64,000 nucleotides of DNA, taken from assembly GCF_000972845.2 (NCBI RefSeq), contig NC_040016.1, positions 4,298,701-4,362,700 on the forward strand, written 5' to 3'. Source of the stretch: Larimichthys crocea. Taxonomy: Eukaryota; Chordata; Actinopteri; Sciaenidae. The notes under the pieces are model-generated. The model did no database searches. It was not told the origin of the DNA and saw only the letters and a list, made by a program, of their open reading frames with translations. This document shows positions 35,200 through 49,200 of the stretch, one piece after another (within the stretch, counting starts at the first letter, position 1; each line of letters begins with the position of its first letter). Made by a program: the position numbers and the translations under genes.

Positions 35200-35388
35200 T
35201 AACCCTCAACATTAAAGGTCTTGCTGTTGCCCGGGAGACGGTTGCAACCGGCCGCTCTTCGAAACATTTTATTTTGAAACGCCCGACCGGGCCCCGCCGT
35301 TTTTATTCACGTTAGCTTAGCATTGCTGCGAGCGAGCAGGCGGAGAGGAACGGCATCTAAAAAACCGACTTGGAAAAACTACTTAGCG
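35200..35388 (+). other. sfmbt1: Putative non-coding first exon of sfmbt1
   Basis: GC- and CpG-rich sequence downstream of the promoter motifs ends at a good donor (TTAGCG then GTAAGC at 35389). The first coding exon starts after the acceptor CTCCTCAG at 39400-39407, giving a ~4 kb intron. The transcription start is approximate. Confidence 0.5.
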
Positions 35389-38300
35389 GTAAGCTGCCAA
35401 TTTTGCGACTAAATATTCACGTACTGTGTGTTGTTTGTTACAAATTCCCAGCGCTGTTTTGTATTGTGGTGGCGCATTCGTCTTTTTTCCCGTCTCTCAA
35501 AAAGATGAGTCGGCTTCGGTCGAGTGTAAGCGCCCTTATTGCTCGTCAGCCTGCTCTTATTGCTCAAGCTGTGACGTTCAGTAACTTGACTCGGACACAG
35601 CGGGTTTTACCATGTGTCCACTGAGTCCCACACGGTCGTTACACATTTAGGACCGCATGTTTATTTATCAGGCAGCAATTTCATAATTTTCTCATTCGGT
35701 TTTTGCCGTCTTCTCCTCGGAGTGAAAGTTAGACCGTCGGCGCTGTAGTGTCTCTCTCTCTCTCTCTGCAAAGCCGTTGCGTTAATGGCCCATCTCTGTT
35801 TCTGAATGCTGCGGTTAGTCCGTACAAGCAGTGCAACCTTAAGCTAGTTTCAGTTCAAGGATTGTGTGGAAATTTCCAGTGATTTTTGTCCTCGGATAAC
35901 TCCGTGTATTTCTAATGTCGAAGTCTTACATAATGAAGGTTGTGTACGACCTCAGCCTGCGATGTGTGCACGGCTAAATGAACTCCTCGGTTCATAAACG
36001 CCGTTCAGTGTCTCGGTGTGTTTTAACCAGCTGATGAACGGGAGGATGCTCAGGGGCTTGTCATTGTGTTGTCATATTCAGCGTTCACTTATTATTGCAG
36101 CCTATTTTCCCTCTGCCTCTTAACTTCCCCCATTGTGCAACTTAAGTGATCCTCTGGCAGCGCTGCTCCGGTATTAATGCACGGCCGTGTTGGAGGAAAG
36201 GTGAATCTGTGTTTCCAGCAGCCTGTTTGTTCTGAAATTAGAGCAGGTCAGTCAGTTGACAGAACTAGTTTGACAGAGCAGGCCAACTCCTATTGCTCGG
36301 TATTCAGTGCAAGCCTTTGTTGGCAACCATTATGTCCATACTAATGCAGTTTGAGGTATTTAAAATGATTTAAATCGCCTTGGCAGGTGTAAGTCATCAC
36401 AGAAACCTGACAGGAATCATGTGGTTCTCAAATTTATCAGAACTATTATCACCGAGCTCCACTTTATTCAGGCTGTCCTTTCAACAACAAAAAAAAAAAG
36501 GGTCGCTTCACCCTAAATTACACACTCCACCTCTTATTTTCCTTGCATGCCTATCAGGTTTTTTTTTATGGTGCCAAGTCTTCAGACATGAGTCAGTCAG
36601 ATTTCTGGCATCAACCCCAAATTTTATTTCACAGCACTGAAAAATTTATACACAAAAAAAAAGTGAAGAGCAGTATCTATATCTAGAATAATGTCCCTGT
36701 CGAAGAAGACTGTGATCCATTTTTATTTAAATGACTTTCTACCAGAGAAAAAGTTTCTATGAAAACTGTTCATGAGATCTTTTGAATATTTAGAGTTCAG
36801 CAGACACAGTTTCTTTCCTTAAATATCATTTTTCAATGCTGTTTGAGCACCACAAATAAAAATTTATATCACACCTGTCTTATGAGAGCTAAGGAAGAAA
36901 TTTTAGACACCGATATGTCAAAACCTGGCATTGTGAAAGCAAAGCTATCTGCATAATAACGTGATGGCACTACAGATAAATGGGACAAAAGGTTTTTTTT
37001 TTTTTTTTAGATTAGATTAGATTCAACTTTGTCATTGTACAATGTAACAAGTACAGTTTTTATGTTTTGGACGAAATTAATGTTTATGAGTTCTTTTTTT
37101 TTAGTGACACCATTGTATAAAATCAATGCAAATAATAATAAAAAAGCAAATAAAGCATTTCTTAGAATAGCTTTATTTATGAGTATAGACGCTAACAGGA
37201 AGACTTATTCATTTCCTTATTTTCCGCTACATTAATGCTTATATTGTAATGTCATCTACTGGTGATCAGCACATGCCTTTTTTAAGTAGTGTTTGGGGAA
37301 ATGTTTCAGCGGCTAATTTCATTTTATTGAAAGTTGACATTGATTCCATTTCCTGAAGAAGCTGTGCTGTGCGTAAAAGTGTATTTTGTCAGATTGCATT
37401 TCCCGCCCAGGGACCTCAAAAGCTTCAGGAAGGCCTGTTTAGAAATACTCAATCGCATGCTAAGTGCTGATGAGAATATCATTCAGTAAGTGCCTGTAAA
37501 GAGGGTGTGTAGTGTGTATCTGTCTGTGCATGTGTGTATATGTGCGTGTGTTCTTTTTCAGGTTCAGTCAGAGTCTGGTGTTGCAGAAAGATTCAGGCTG
37601 CTAGCTGTGGTCCACACAGACCACTTATTGTGTATGAAACAGGGGAAGTTGCCTTTCTTCCTGTCTGTCGTACAAGCAGAGGCTGAGAGTGTTGTAGAAA
37701 CCTACAGCTTAGGCAATCGAAATAAGTCACAGCAAACACTGAAACCTCGCATTTGGAAATTCTAAACGAGAGCTCCCACAAGTGTTGTAATCAATATAGC
37801 TCTTAGAGCTGGTATACAGACACTATTTTATTCTCTTGAGAATTACTGATTAACTTTCATCTTGTTTATATTGCATCAAAAATGTGCACAAAGACAGAAA
37901 ATCAATGAAACTGAAAACATATGAGAAGTACCAAACCGAATAAACTTAACATTTCTAAAAATCAGCATCAGGTGTTGAAATACAACTTCTTAACTTTAGG
38001 TCTATATTTCTACTCCTGTCTCCACTGCTCTTTTTTTGGAGTGTGACCCTCAGGGACAATAAGGCCCTCTGCTGTGTATGTATGTGTCGGAGGGAGGGGG
38101 AGAAAGACAGAGGGAGTCTGGGGCAGGGTCGCGGGTGAAAGGTGGTGCTGATCCCGGCGGGGCACGGGGGTCGCAGTGGCAGTTCGGTCGCTGGGAGGGG
38201 GTTGTTTCTGGTGGTGGCCCTGGTTTTAATAGAGACGTCAGATGTGACAAAGACGGGCCTGACAGGTCGGCTGAATGGAGCTGCCCTGACAGAGCAGCTA

Positions 38301-39407
38301 TCCTCCGCATCCCATACACCGCTCCTCTCCACTGTCGTCACGCCCCGCACTCCCTTCTTTCTCATTCATGCCATCTCTCTTGTTGTATTAACTTATTTCA
38401 TCTGCTTGTCACAATGCTGCGGGTCAGTTTGATGTGTCAAAGCTTGATGTGTGTGTCCACCTTCATGTCAAAGCACTGTTTGAATTCTTCACATTGCGGC
38501 AGGAAGAGGTGTATAATCACGCTTTTTTTTTTCTTTTATAAAGATGAGCCCAAATGAGTTTCACAAGTAGAAGTGGAGCTGGATGAGATTAGCATAGTTT
38601 AATATATTTCCCGCCGATCACATACCATCTGGTGTGTTACGTAGGTGGTAGCCTGTGCCACCCCAAATGAATGCAGCATGTAATTTGTAATTTTGTTCAC
38701 CACTTCTTGCGTTTTAGCGTTGATTGAGACAAAGAACAGACATGCATTTGGATATTGATGTAGAAGTGTAACCAGGGATTTAAAATCTGAATAACTCTAT
38801 TATCAAAGCCTTGGAGGCCTTGATTTTAGAATGGCTGAACAATTTCAAACAAAATGCAAATTGGTTTCATTTTAGCCTTGAAGCAGGGTTTGTAAAATGA
38901 AGGCTGCTGATTTTTGTCTTTCTTGAGTCTACAGCTTGACCTCAAATTACAGGTTGCTCTGCCTGCTAATTAATATAATGGTTATTAGTATATTAAAGCA
39001 TTTGGATGTCGATTTATATTATTTTCATTATCTTCCGCTGTTAGCTGATAAATGTCATGTATCTTAAGAGGTATACCGTATTTATTGTAGCCATCTAGAG
39101 AAAGTCCTGAGCACTGTTTTCAGCTCTTTCTGTAACTTTTTGCTGATACGGTTTGGCTCGTGATCTGCTGAACGGGCTGTTACAAGCCAGCAGCATCACC
39201 TGTCTCATTAATCTTACAGTTGTTGAAAACAGTGGTGAGTTCAGAGATTACTGAGTAGTGTTGTGATCTGTGGATTGTGATTTGATTAAGAACAGGCGCA
39301 GCACTGTGAGGAACTGTGAGGAAGACGGCTCAGGGAGACATAAGTTTTGGGCCAGCGCTCATTCATTTACTTTTGCTGGATAATAATCCTTCTCTGTTCC
39401 TCCTCAG
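35389..39407 (+). other. sfmbt1: First intron of sfmbt1
   Basis: No coding exon recognised. A GATTAGATTAGATTCAACTT phrase at 37011-37030 looks like the tail of a common fish repeat. A GC-rich patch at 38085-38345 stands out against the AT-rich intron. CT and T runs are present elsewhere. Confidence 0.4.
37007..37060 (+). repeat. Dispersed repeat tail (GATTA-repeat type)
   Basis: A TTAGATTAGATTAGATTCAA phrase followed by CTTTGTCATTGTACAATG resembles the 3' end of a widespread fish retroelement family. It is short and identified from memory only. Confidence 0.4.
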
Positions 39408-39440
39408 AGCTCCTAGTCTTGGCCTTGAGGGGGCACCAGG

Positions 39441-42400
39441 ATGAGTCAGGAGTCACCGGAGTCTGGTAAGAACTACTCTGTGAACAGCTGCATGAAATGA
39501 GTAAGATAATATGTTTTGGAAAGCAGGATGGAAAAGAGAAATGTGATGTGTGTGTGTGTTCCAGATGGAGACTCAACTTCACTCGACTTCAACTGGGATG
39601 ACTACCTGGAGGAGACTGGAGCTGTGTCTGTGCCCCATCACGCCTTCAAACATGTGGGTGCTGACAACCTTCACAGCAGCTATTCATAATCAGTTATTAG
39701 ACATCTGTGTGAAGTCTTTATAAGGTTTCAACTAACCGATAGTTAGTTTCAAACTGAAAAAAAATGAAAGCATTACTGAAATTTATGGAATGAATCAGCT
39801 AGTAAACCTCCTGGTAATGGGTACAGCTATGAAAGCATCCAGTCTTAAAGCATGAACACAGAAGTCAGTGTAACATCACCCACTGTAACTAACTCTAACA
39901 AAGCTTCTATAGTTTTCACATGATGCTGATCTGCAAACTGGAAGGAAGGTTTAACTGGAATAAGTATAACAATAGCATAAAATGAAAGTTGTCGGTTGTA
40001 TTAATTTTTTAACACTTAAAATGCAGTTTGTGCATTTGCCAATCAAGCTAATGATTCTGTCCTTGTCTCAGGTGGACCAGGGCCTGCAGACAGGACTGAC
40101 CCCAGGCATGAAGCTAGAGGTGTGCGTGCGCTCGGAGGCCGACAGTCCGTACTGGGTGGCCAACATCATCACCACATGTGGCCAGTTGCTGCTGCTCCGC
40201 TATGAGGGATACCAGGACGACCGGCGCGCTGACTTCTGGTGTGACATCATGACTGCAGACCTCCATCCGCTGGGCTGGAGCCGCCAGCATGGAAAGACCA
40301 TGAGGGCCCCTGAGGGTGAGACATAGCATAGTTGCTGGCAGTTGTAATTTGCCTATGGGCACTTGGAGAAGTTGGTCTGGTTCCAAATATTGATTATTTT
40401 ATTTTGTGAATTAAATTCTCACACAATAATGCATTTTTAAGATAAATTAGTTTTTCAGTCAATTTAGTTCGAATGTAGTGCTTCCACTTCAGTTTTTTCC
40501 TTTTCTTTTTCTGTGAGTGCTTTAGGGACAGGCGAGATGAGGCTCTGCAGTGGAGGGGGCATGAAGTGTTTTGTTCTCAAAATGCTATTTAATAGTGGAA
40601 CTCAACTAAGTAAAAGCTGGCAGATTGCATTTGTTCAGCATAGCAAGGAATAATGAAAATTCTTGTTGAAATATTTCTGTCTCTTGATAAACTGCTGCCA
40701 GAGTAGTTTCAGATAAAACGTGTGTTGCCCTACTGATGTTTTTAGTTTCATGAGAAATAGTTTTTTCTAGAAACTAGATGTTTTTCAGTTTGTGTGTTGA
40801 GTGCTGAAGCATTTTTTTATTAATGCGACCTAATTAATATTTGATACCTAGATATGTTAACCTATTGAAACAAAGTTGTTCACAGTATGAAAGTCATATT
40901 AGATTTAATTATCTGTTAAATCCTGTAGTTATTTAATAGATGATGCTGTGATTCAAGTTGACTAAGAGAGACTAGGCAGAGAAGTGTATTTGTGATCCTG
41001 AGCCCACCTGGTTGTTTGGTTAATAAAATAAACACTGTGTGTGTATGATCCAACTCAGGTGTGCGTGAGAAGCACCAGGAATGGGAGGCTCTGCTGGAAA
41101 AGGCCTTGGCTGAGGAGTGCAGCGCGCCTGCCAACCTGCTGGAATTGGTAAGGCAGGAGAACGGAGCAGCTGTCCTTATTAGAAACTCCTCACACCCTGG
41201 GTGGGGCGTTAGCTTTTCTCTTTCTTTCAAGTCTCTCTCTGTGCCAAGAACAATGTCCTTTATCAGTATTGATTTGATTGATTTGACAACTTAAAAAAAA
41301 ACACATAATGCACTAAATAAAACTGTTGAGGTTGTCAAAATTAGACTTTCGAGTGGGAAGACAAGTTCAGTGACATAAGAAACTAACATAAAACATAATA
41401 AACCACCAAGTTGACAGCTTATACCCTCAGGTGATCACAGTTGTCAATGGTAACACTGCAGTGTTCTCTCTCTCACACTTACAACAGTACAACTGTCATG
41501 TTATGTTTTACTGTTTCCTACTTGCTTTTGTTGTGTTAGTGCTTTGTCTTTTTGTCACGTTCATTTTGAAATGCTGAAAAGATCCATGTCCATTGGACTG
41601 AAGGTGAAGTTGAACTAAATTAGATATGCTAGATATGAAGTCCTAAGGCTCCAAAAAAAAAAAAAAAACCTGGCTCTGAACTTTTGTTTACGGCACCAAG
41701 ACTGTGCTGCTGAAAGCGAATTCGCTGTAGGAACAGCCTGTGAAATTCTTTGGAGCCATTAGTTAGCTTTCAGTGACTGTGCTTCAGTTCTGCCACTTAG
41801 TCATGCAACGCATTCTCTCCCAATACAAATTCCTCTCCTTGCCTAGGCGTGTGTTCATTTGTGTTTGTGTAAGTGTGTGTGTGTGCTATCAGCATCTCAT
41901 TTACCACCCCTCACTCACCTCCCCCACAGCCCCAGCGTGGAAGAGACCCAGTAGAGCTCCTCTGTGCAGGCTGCTACGTGGAGCTTCAGGACAGTGTTGA
42001 CCTGGGGCTGGCCTGGGCCGCAGAGGTAGAGGAGAACGTTGGAGGAAGGCTGAAACTGCGCCTGGTAGGCACAGAAGGCCTCCCAGACACACCCGCAACC
42101 CTCTGGCTCTTTTACCTCCACCCACGCCTCCACCCACCCGGCTGGGCCAAAGAGCACGGCTGCACCCTCAGGCCTCCCTCAGGTCAGTGGCACTGACATG
42201 GGTCAGATTTTGTATATTCAGAAGCAAAAGGAAGAACTGAAAATTGATGTCTAGATCTCAAGGTTTACTGCCAAAGCAGGCATGATTCATTTCTGATGAA
42301 ATGTGCACATGAAGAATTGACAGGGCAATCATGTACTGTATGCATGTCCAGTTATGTATCAGATATTATGTTTTATTATTAGAAACATTGTGTTTATTCC

Positions 42401-42673
42401 TACTTGCTCAGTCAGATATGTCATATACTTTATTTGATCAGATAACACTATGACAAGTATGTAGTGAAAGAATAAGAGATGGTATCCCGCCAGACCTTGA
42501 AATTGATTTTCCCTGCAGGATTAGATAGATCATTGTTTTTGGGGCCACAATCTGCTAATGCCCTTGAAATGAATAAAGTTTGTTAATATGCAAGATGTAA
42601 GAAGCACCGGAGGTTATATCTCTCTCCTGACACAGCTGATCTACTTTCTGGTACCACAGTTAAAGGCTTATTG

Positions 42674-42740
<67 letters not shown>

Positions 42741-45700
42741 AACAGAATGTATTGCACGGCAGTGGTGCATTAAACAACTGTTCATAATTGTAGCTTTTTA
42801 TATTACTGGTATTTTAGCAAGCTTTTTCATATGGAATGAAAGGTAACAACTGAAGTTCAGCCCTATTATTTCTGCACATTATCTTTTTTTTTTTTTGAGA
42901 CCGTCTGGAACCTAGTGCCCTCTGAAAAGAAGTTAATGTGTTTTGTGGTTGCAAAATTGTAAAGGACAAAGCTATTGTTTTTTTTGTTTGTTTGTTTGTT
43001 CTCTTCTTCAATTAACTGTGGTGACCTATCTGGAGATCCAGAAGAGAGAACATGCTGACACACAGACTGTTTTGCCACGTTGAGTTATCAAGGTTTAGTT
43101 ATTCCAACAAGAGTGCACTGAGTTTTATCCTTTTATTAAATATTTCTTTGATAATCAAATTATATGCCGGTAATCAGGAGGTGAGGGTTACCTCTTCAGC
43201 AGCTGATTTACGTTTGTTTGTTTGTTTGTTTCAGACCTGTTGGCTCTGCGGACCGAGGAAGAGTGGGAGGAGGTGAGAGAGAGGATCAGTGACCTGCCTC
43301 AGGATGAAGCTTTGATTGCAGAGTTGAATAAGGTACTGCCACCCATACCTTTTATGCTGACCACTTTTTATCCATTAGTTAAGATGCTGCAACCTTTCTA
43401 AGAGCTGAGATTTTCGAAATTACTCTGTGTGTGTTTTTTGTCTCAGGATCAGCCTGCCATAGCTGCTCATTGTTTCAAGGAAGGAATGAAACTGGAGGCT
43501 GTTGACCCTGCTGCTCCTATTTCCATCAGGCCTGCAACTGTCACCAAGGTAACAGACGCTCCTATCGAATTGCTGTGATGTTCCTCCCCTGTTTGCTGTT
43601 TTTTGGCCATAGTTGTGTATGTTCATTATCATACTGTGTTTACATAGTTAAACGATCTTCCCCGAGCATCAAATCATTTACAACAGTTTGAATGAAGAAA
43701 CTAAGATATGGAATGTTATTTAAAATAAGTTTAGCATTTACTGGAATATTTTGTTTCAATATCTGCCTGATATGTTGTCACGTTCATTTATGTAGTCCAT
43801 GCATAATTCTACAATCATGGCTCCAAATAGGAAATATTAGGAAAGTACAGATCAGGAGTACCACTTTTCTACCGATTGAACTCTGGTTCTTGAACCGGTG
43901 CTGTTCAGGATTAAATAAGTCAGCAATAATTAATCTTCTGATTAGGAGTAAACCTGCCCCCCTGTGTGAACTGTCCATAGTTGAACAGGGTTGGCCTGAA
44001 TTTTTATGTCTCTCAAAATAGTGGTACTTAGGGACAAAACATTTCTCAGGTGGTATGTGGTATATAAGGTATTAGAAACAGTGGTCTTGTAGATCTTTAA
44101 CTTTACTTTAGCATGACTCTGTCTGAAACAGATGGTGAAAACTTTACAGCTGTCATTAAGCATGTCTGGAAGTGTCCCAAAATGACCTCCTCTTCACTTC
44201 AGGTGTTCAACGAGCAGTACTTCCTGGTGACGATGGATGACCTTTGTGGTATTGAGGAATCAGAGGGTGCCGGGAGGTCCTACCTATGTCACAGAGACAG
44301 TCCGGGGATCTTCCCTGCTCAGTGGAGCCTAAAAAATGGGCTCCCTCTCAGCCCCCCACCAGGTCTGCTATGTCAAATGTTGTATTTTATCAGCTGTGGG
44401 TGATATCAGAATATAATAAATAACAAATTAGATCACTTGTGTTTTTTCCCTTCTATCCCTGGCTTTATCTGCTTCTCTCTTTCTGTCCGTTCTGTCTTTA
44501 TTTTATCATGTACAGGATACCAGGGTCCAGACTTTGACTGGGCAGATTACCTGAAACAGTGTGAGGCCGAGGCAGCTCCTCAGCATTGCTTCCCAACTGT
44601 AAGGCTACCTCAGTTTTCCAAGTTTACACTGGTCAGGTTTCACTTTAAGGGGCTATCTTGTGTAAAAATCCACCACTAGAGTTAATGTGAGATGAGCTAT
44701 AAACCTGCTCCCAGTACATCTTGAGCTGTCCTTGACATGACAATTAAACATGGAATTTCTCGTAGATTATTATTGCTGTGGTATGAAGGCTGCATTAGGG
44801 TCTGTGCTATAATGCAAGTGTGCCTGCATGAATGAATCACCATTAGCAAGCTGTCGGAGCTTCCTTCCTATTACTTGTGTTGCATTATCCAAGCAGAAAT
44901 TCAGGCTACTGAAATTAAATAACCTTTTTACTGTATACAGGTTCAGTTTGTATGTGACTTAATGCCTGTGAGAGGGTTAGATCCAGACCTTAAAAAAGAC
45001 ACTGATGTTGACAGCCTGTACTGTAGCAGCCTTCTGTATCTCATGGCCACCTTTTTGTGTAAACTGCTTATCATATGGACGAGTTTAATGCAAGAAGAGA
45101 GGTTGAACATGGCTATCAATGCTATAAAGCTGGCAGACATGCAAGCTGATTGCCAATCTTTTTGCAGCCTTGTTATATTGTAGCGGAAATAGATTTGGTG
45201 TTTTGCGATCCCATACCGTCAGAAATGTTTTTATCGTAACATCTTCCTGTCATGTGACAGAATGTAGGAAATGAGATTTTACCCATTTCACTGACAACAT
45301 AATCAAATGCCAGTGATAATAGTACATGTTCACAGTTAGATAAGTAGTCAACAGGTGGCTCACTGTGACTTTTCTCTCTTTTATCAAAGCCAATTGATGG
45401 ACATAAATCATGTAACACACACACATGCTTTGCTGTAAAACAGCTCTCACATGAGTTTTCTCCCCTCTCTCTTTATTTACCAGGAGCAGTGCGACCACAG
45501 CTTCAAAGAGGCCATGAAACTAGAGGCCGTCAACCCGTTGTCACCCGAGAACATTCACGTGGCAACTGTTACCAGAGTCAAAGGGCAATACATTTGGCTC
45601 AGTCTGGAAGGTAAGATGGAGTACTGAAAGAATGGGGGTTATCTTTTGAAAATATGAACATGCCTAATTTCTGTGCAATCATAGAGCTGGGGTGTCCAAA

Positions 45701-46206
45701 CTTCTTTTAAAGGAGGGCCAGATTTGACAGTATGAATATGCCTGGGGGCCAATACTAACATTTTAGAAATTAAAAAATTACCAGTAACTGTTCTGTAACA
45801 ATTTGATTTTTATTTCAGAAGTCAGATAACAAAGTATTTTGTGTCACATGTACATGTACATAACACCAGCGGTTATGTCTTCAGAGGTTAACCTTTAGTG
45901 CATTCAAATGCTGCATTATGTCAACCAAAAAAGCCAAATCTCCCAGCCATATGGTATCTGATCCCAATCAATCCCAGCAGGCCACAAATAATACATTATG
46001 AAAACAAAGCTGTGGGCTGCATGAAATCTGACCGCAGGCCATGATTGACCCCTGGTCTGGACTTTAGACATGCCTGTTGTAGAGCATTAACCAATGTGGA
46101 TCCATAGTTGAGTGGTTATCACAAGATCCATTATATAGTCTCCTGAAGAGGCAGAACTCTTAAACCTCTCCCACTCCACCCCTCCCTATAATAATGATAT
46201 ATATAA

Positions 46207-46241
<35 letters not shown>

Positions 46242-49200
46242 TTTTTTTTTTGTTTGTACAGGACTGAAGCAGCCGATGCCAGAGCTGATAGTTCATGTGG
46301 ACTCCCTCGACATCTTCCCTGTCAGCTGGTGTGAGACAAATGGTTATCCACTCGTCTACCCCATCAAACCCTCGGGTATACAATATGAGTCATCATAGTG
46401 GTCTCTCATGGTCTTCACACATCTGCCTTAACGAGAGTGTTACTAATGCCATGACAAACATTATACTATCAGGTTTTTTACCCTGCCCTTCAAATTAGTG
46501 GCATAATGCAATAGTGCGACTGTGGACACATTAGTCTTACCTTTGTTTTTCAGTTGAAAAAGAGAGGAAGATCGCTGTGGTGCAGCCTGAGAAACAGTGA
46601 GTATAAGAGGAAGAGTGGGATGCAGACTGATTTAAATGGGTCAAGTCCAGCTCTTTTAACATCTGACTTAATTTTCATCACTTTACAGTCGAACTCCACC
46701 TAAGTCATCGTCACCTGACACTGTAAAACAGCAGATGGCCAGCCAGTCAGAGACAGGTGAGTAGTATATCTCAGATCTCATTGAAGAATGCGATGTGTCC
46801 TGTCTATTCACTGTCTGTGTTAGTCTGTAGTAGTTTGATCACCTACAGCTCATTTTGTGTCCATGTGCAGGACAAGGGAATGGGAAATACTGCTGTCCCA
46901 AGATCTACTTCAACCATCGCTGTTTCTCTGGGCCTTACCTTAACAAGGGACGCATTGCAGAGCTGCCTCAGTTCATTGGCCCTGGAAACTGTGTCCTTGT
47001 GCTCAAAGAGGTGAGAGGGCTAATCCAGCTTTTTAATGTCTAAATAACATAAAAATACAGAACTCATCCCTCAAACTCTAAACACAAACATGACGGTAGA
47101 TGGTGATATATGCAGGGGTTTTTTGTCTGCAACTGAGGTGGATTGTCATTGTGATGTTTATTATTTTAATTGTAAGCTCCAAGGAACCCTTTCTTTTGCT
47201 TGTCAAATTTGTTGGTTTATAACTAAATACCTGAAAATGTATGACCTTCCCATCAGCCTCAGCTGTACTTTGTGTCCACTGTTTGTGTTAGCATTCTAAT
47301 ACGCTAAACTAAAATGGTAAATGGGGTAAACTTTATACCTGCTAAACATCAGCATGCTGATATTGTCATCGTGAGCATGTTAAAGTTAGAATTTAGCTCT
47401 TGTTCACTCGAATATTAGCCTGAAACAAATCTAATCATGTTCAAATGTGGAGGCCACATTTCCCACGAGCCCTGTCGCATTCTGACAGAAAGGGGAAGTT
47501 GCTGCTTGTGCTCCTTCCTCCCTTCTGAGTTAGGTGATTTCCTTTGAGTCTCATTCTACAGTGTGTCATATCAAGAAACAGATAGATTTAGTTTGATTTG
47601 TAATGAAAGGATAGCGTTCCCTCTGCATTATGTGGTAAAGTTGTGTGCTACCATAAAGCAGTCTTACAAATTAATAACCAGTAGTAGTGACATGTAGGAA
47701 AGGCTAAACTAGCTAAACTGCTGCCAATAAACAGTCACTTTAATGGTAATAAAAAGTGACTAAAATGCTACACATAGCACCATTAAAGAATTAAAGACCC
47801 AACCCCTCAACCTGCAGATAACCTCCAATTCTATGCTTGTCTTTATCCAGGTATTGACTCTGCTGATAAACTCAGCGTACAAGCCCAGTCGGGTGCTGAG
47901 AGAGCTGCAGCTGGACCAGGAGAGCCGCTGGCAAGGCCATGGAGAGACACTCAAAGCCAAGTGAGGGGAAACGCCATTAAATCCTCAGCACTGAGAATTC
48001 TCTGCACTGTAGAAAACCTGCAGGAATAATAGGAGTGTTCACAGCTAGACTATTCCAGGACACATGCTGGATTAAATGTGTACTTGAATGTACAAGTGGA
48101 AATAAATATCTGTACATCGGAAGCCAGCACAAGGTCCTGATACTTCATTAAAGCAATGACTTAGCAGGGACCTTGCTTGATGTAGGAACCTTGTTAGATG
48201 AAACAGGGACCTAATAGGAGCTTTAGTGAGTGAGAAGACTCTGATACGTTTTTCCTTAAGTTTTTGAAATCTGCTGCCTGTTTGAACTTGGTTTTCTTTA
48301 AATGTCAGGTACAAGGGAAAGAGTTACCGGGCCACTGTGGAAATCGTCCGTACTGCAGACCGTGTAGCAGACTTCTGCAGGAAAACCTGCATCAAGCTAG
48401 AGTGCTGCCCAAACCTGTTTGGACCCCGCATGGTTCTGGAGCACTGCTCTGAGAACTGCTCCGTCCTCACCAAGACTAAATACAGTAAGCGGTTTACAGA
48501 ACTAGAGACTGCTGATTGTCGAGACTTCAAATGATTTATCGGGTGATGTGAGGTGGCTGCTTTCTTATAAAAGTAATTGCTATGATTAATTTGAAATGGC
48601 TCAGAAATCTTGTATACTTTCTTGTCAGCTGTGACCTTGATTCTAAACATTAGTCAAACATGCTCTGATTGAACACAAAGCTCATTCGTCTCCCCTCTTT
48701 TAAGAAACCTTTAGCTCTTTTCATTTGTGTTTCTTGTGAAGAGAAATAATCACTGAGTACATAAATGCTCCCTTAATGAATACAAAATTCTGTGAAGCAG
48801 AGGGCTAGAGTTTGAATAGGTTTGAATATATAAGCAGGTATGGCTGGCTGAAAATATGTGTCAGAATGTGTGGCCTCTTCCATCTGAACTGCTGAACCAA
48901 CCGAAGTCACAGATTTGTTGATGTGTTTACTTTCTGCTGCACTGCAGTTTTGGGATTTAAAAAACTGATGCAATTTAATGGCAACAGACAAACCATTACA
49001 TTTTCTCTTATGTTTTCATATCACACCAGACAGCACATATCCCCCATCAGCATGCTTTTCCTGCAGAGAATGTATTAAAATCAGTATTCATTTTATTTCA
49101 CAATAACGCCCGTTGCCTTTCACCAGCATATTACTGTGGAAAGAAGAAGAGTAAACGTGTTGGCCGTCCACCCGGGGGCCACACCAACCTGGAGGGTGGT

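Noticed and set aside
37955..38557. Long overlapping frames on both strands (136 and 159 codons)
   Set aside because: They come from low stop-codon density in a GC-rich patch of sfmbt1 intron 1; no family resemblance. Kept only as a possible regulatory island.
41901..42157. - strand frames of about 80 codons
   Set aside because: Antisense shadow of the sfmbt1 MBT2 exon at 41930-42182.
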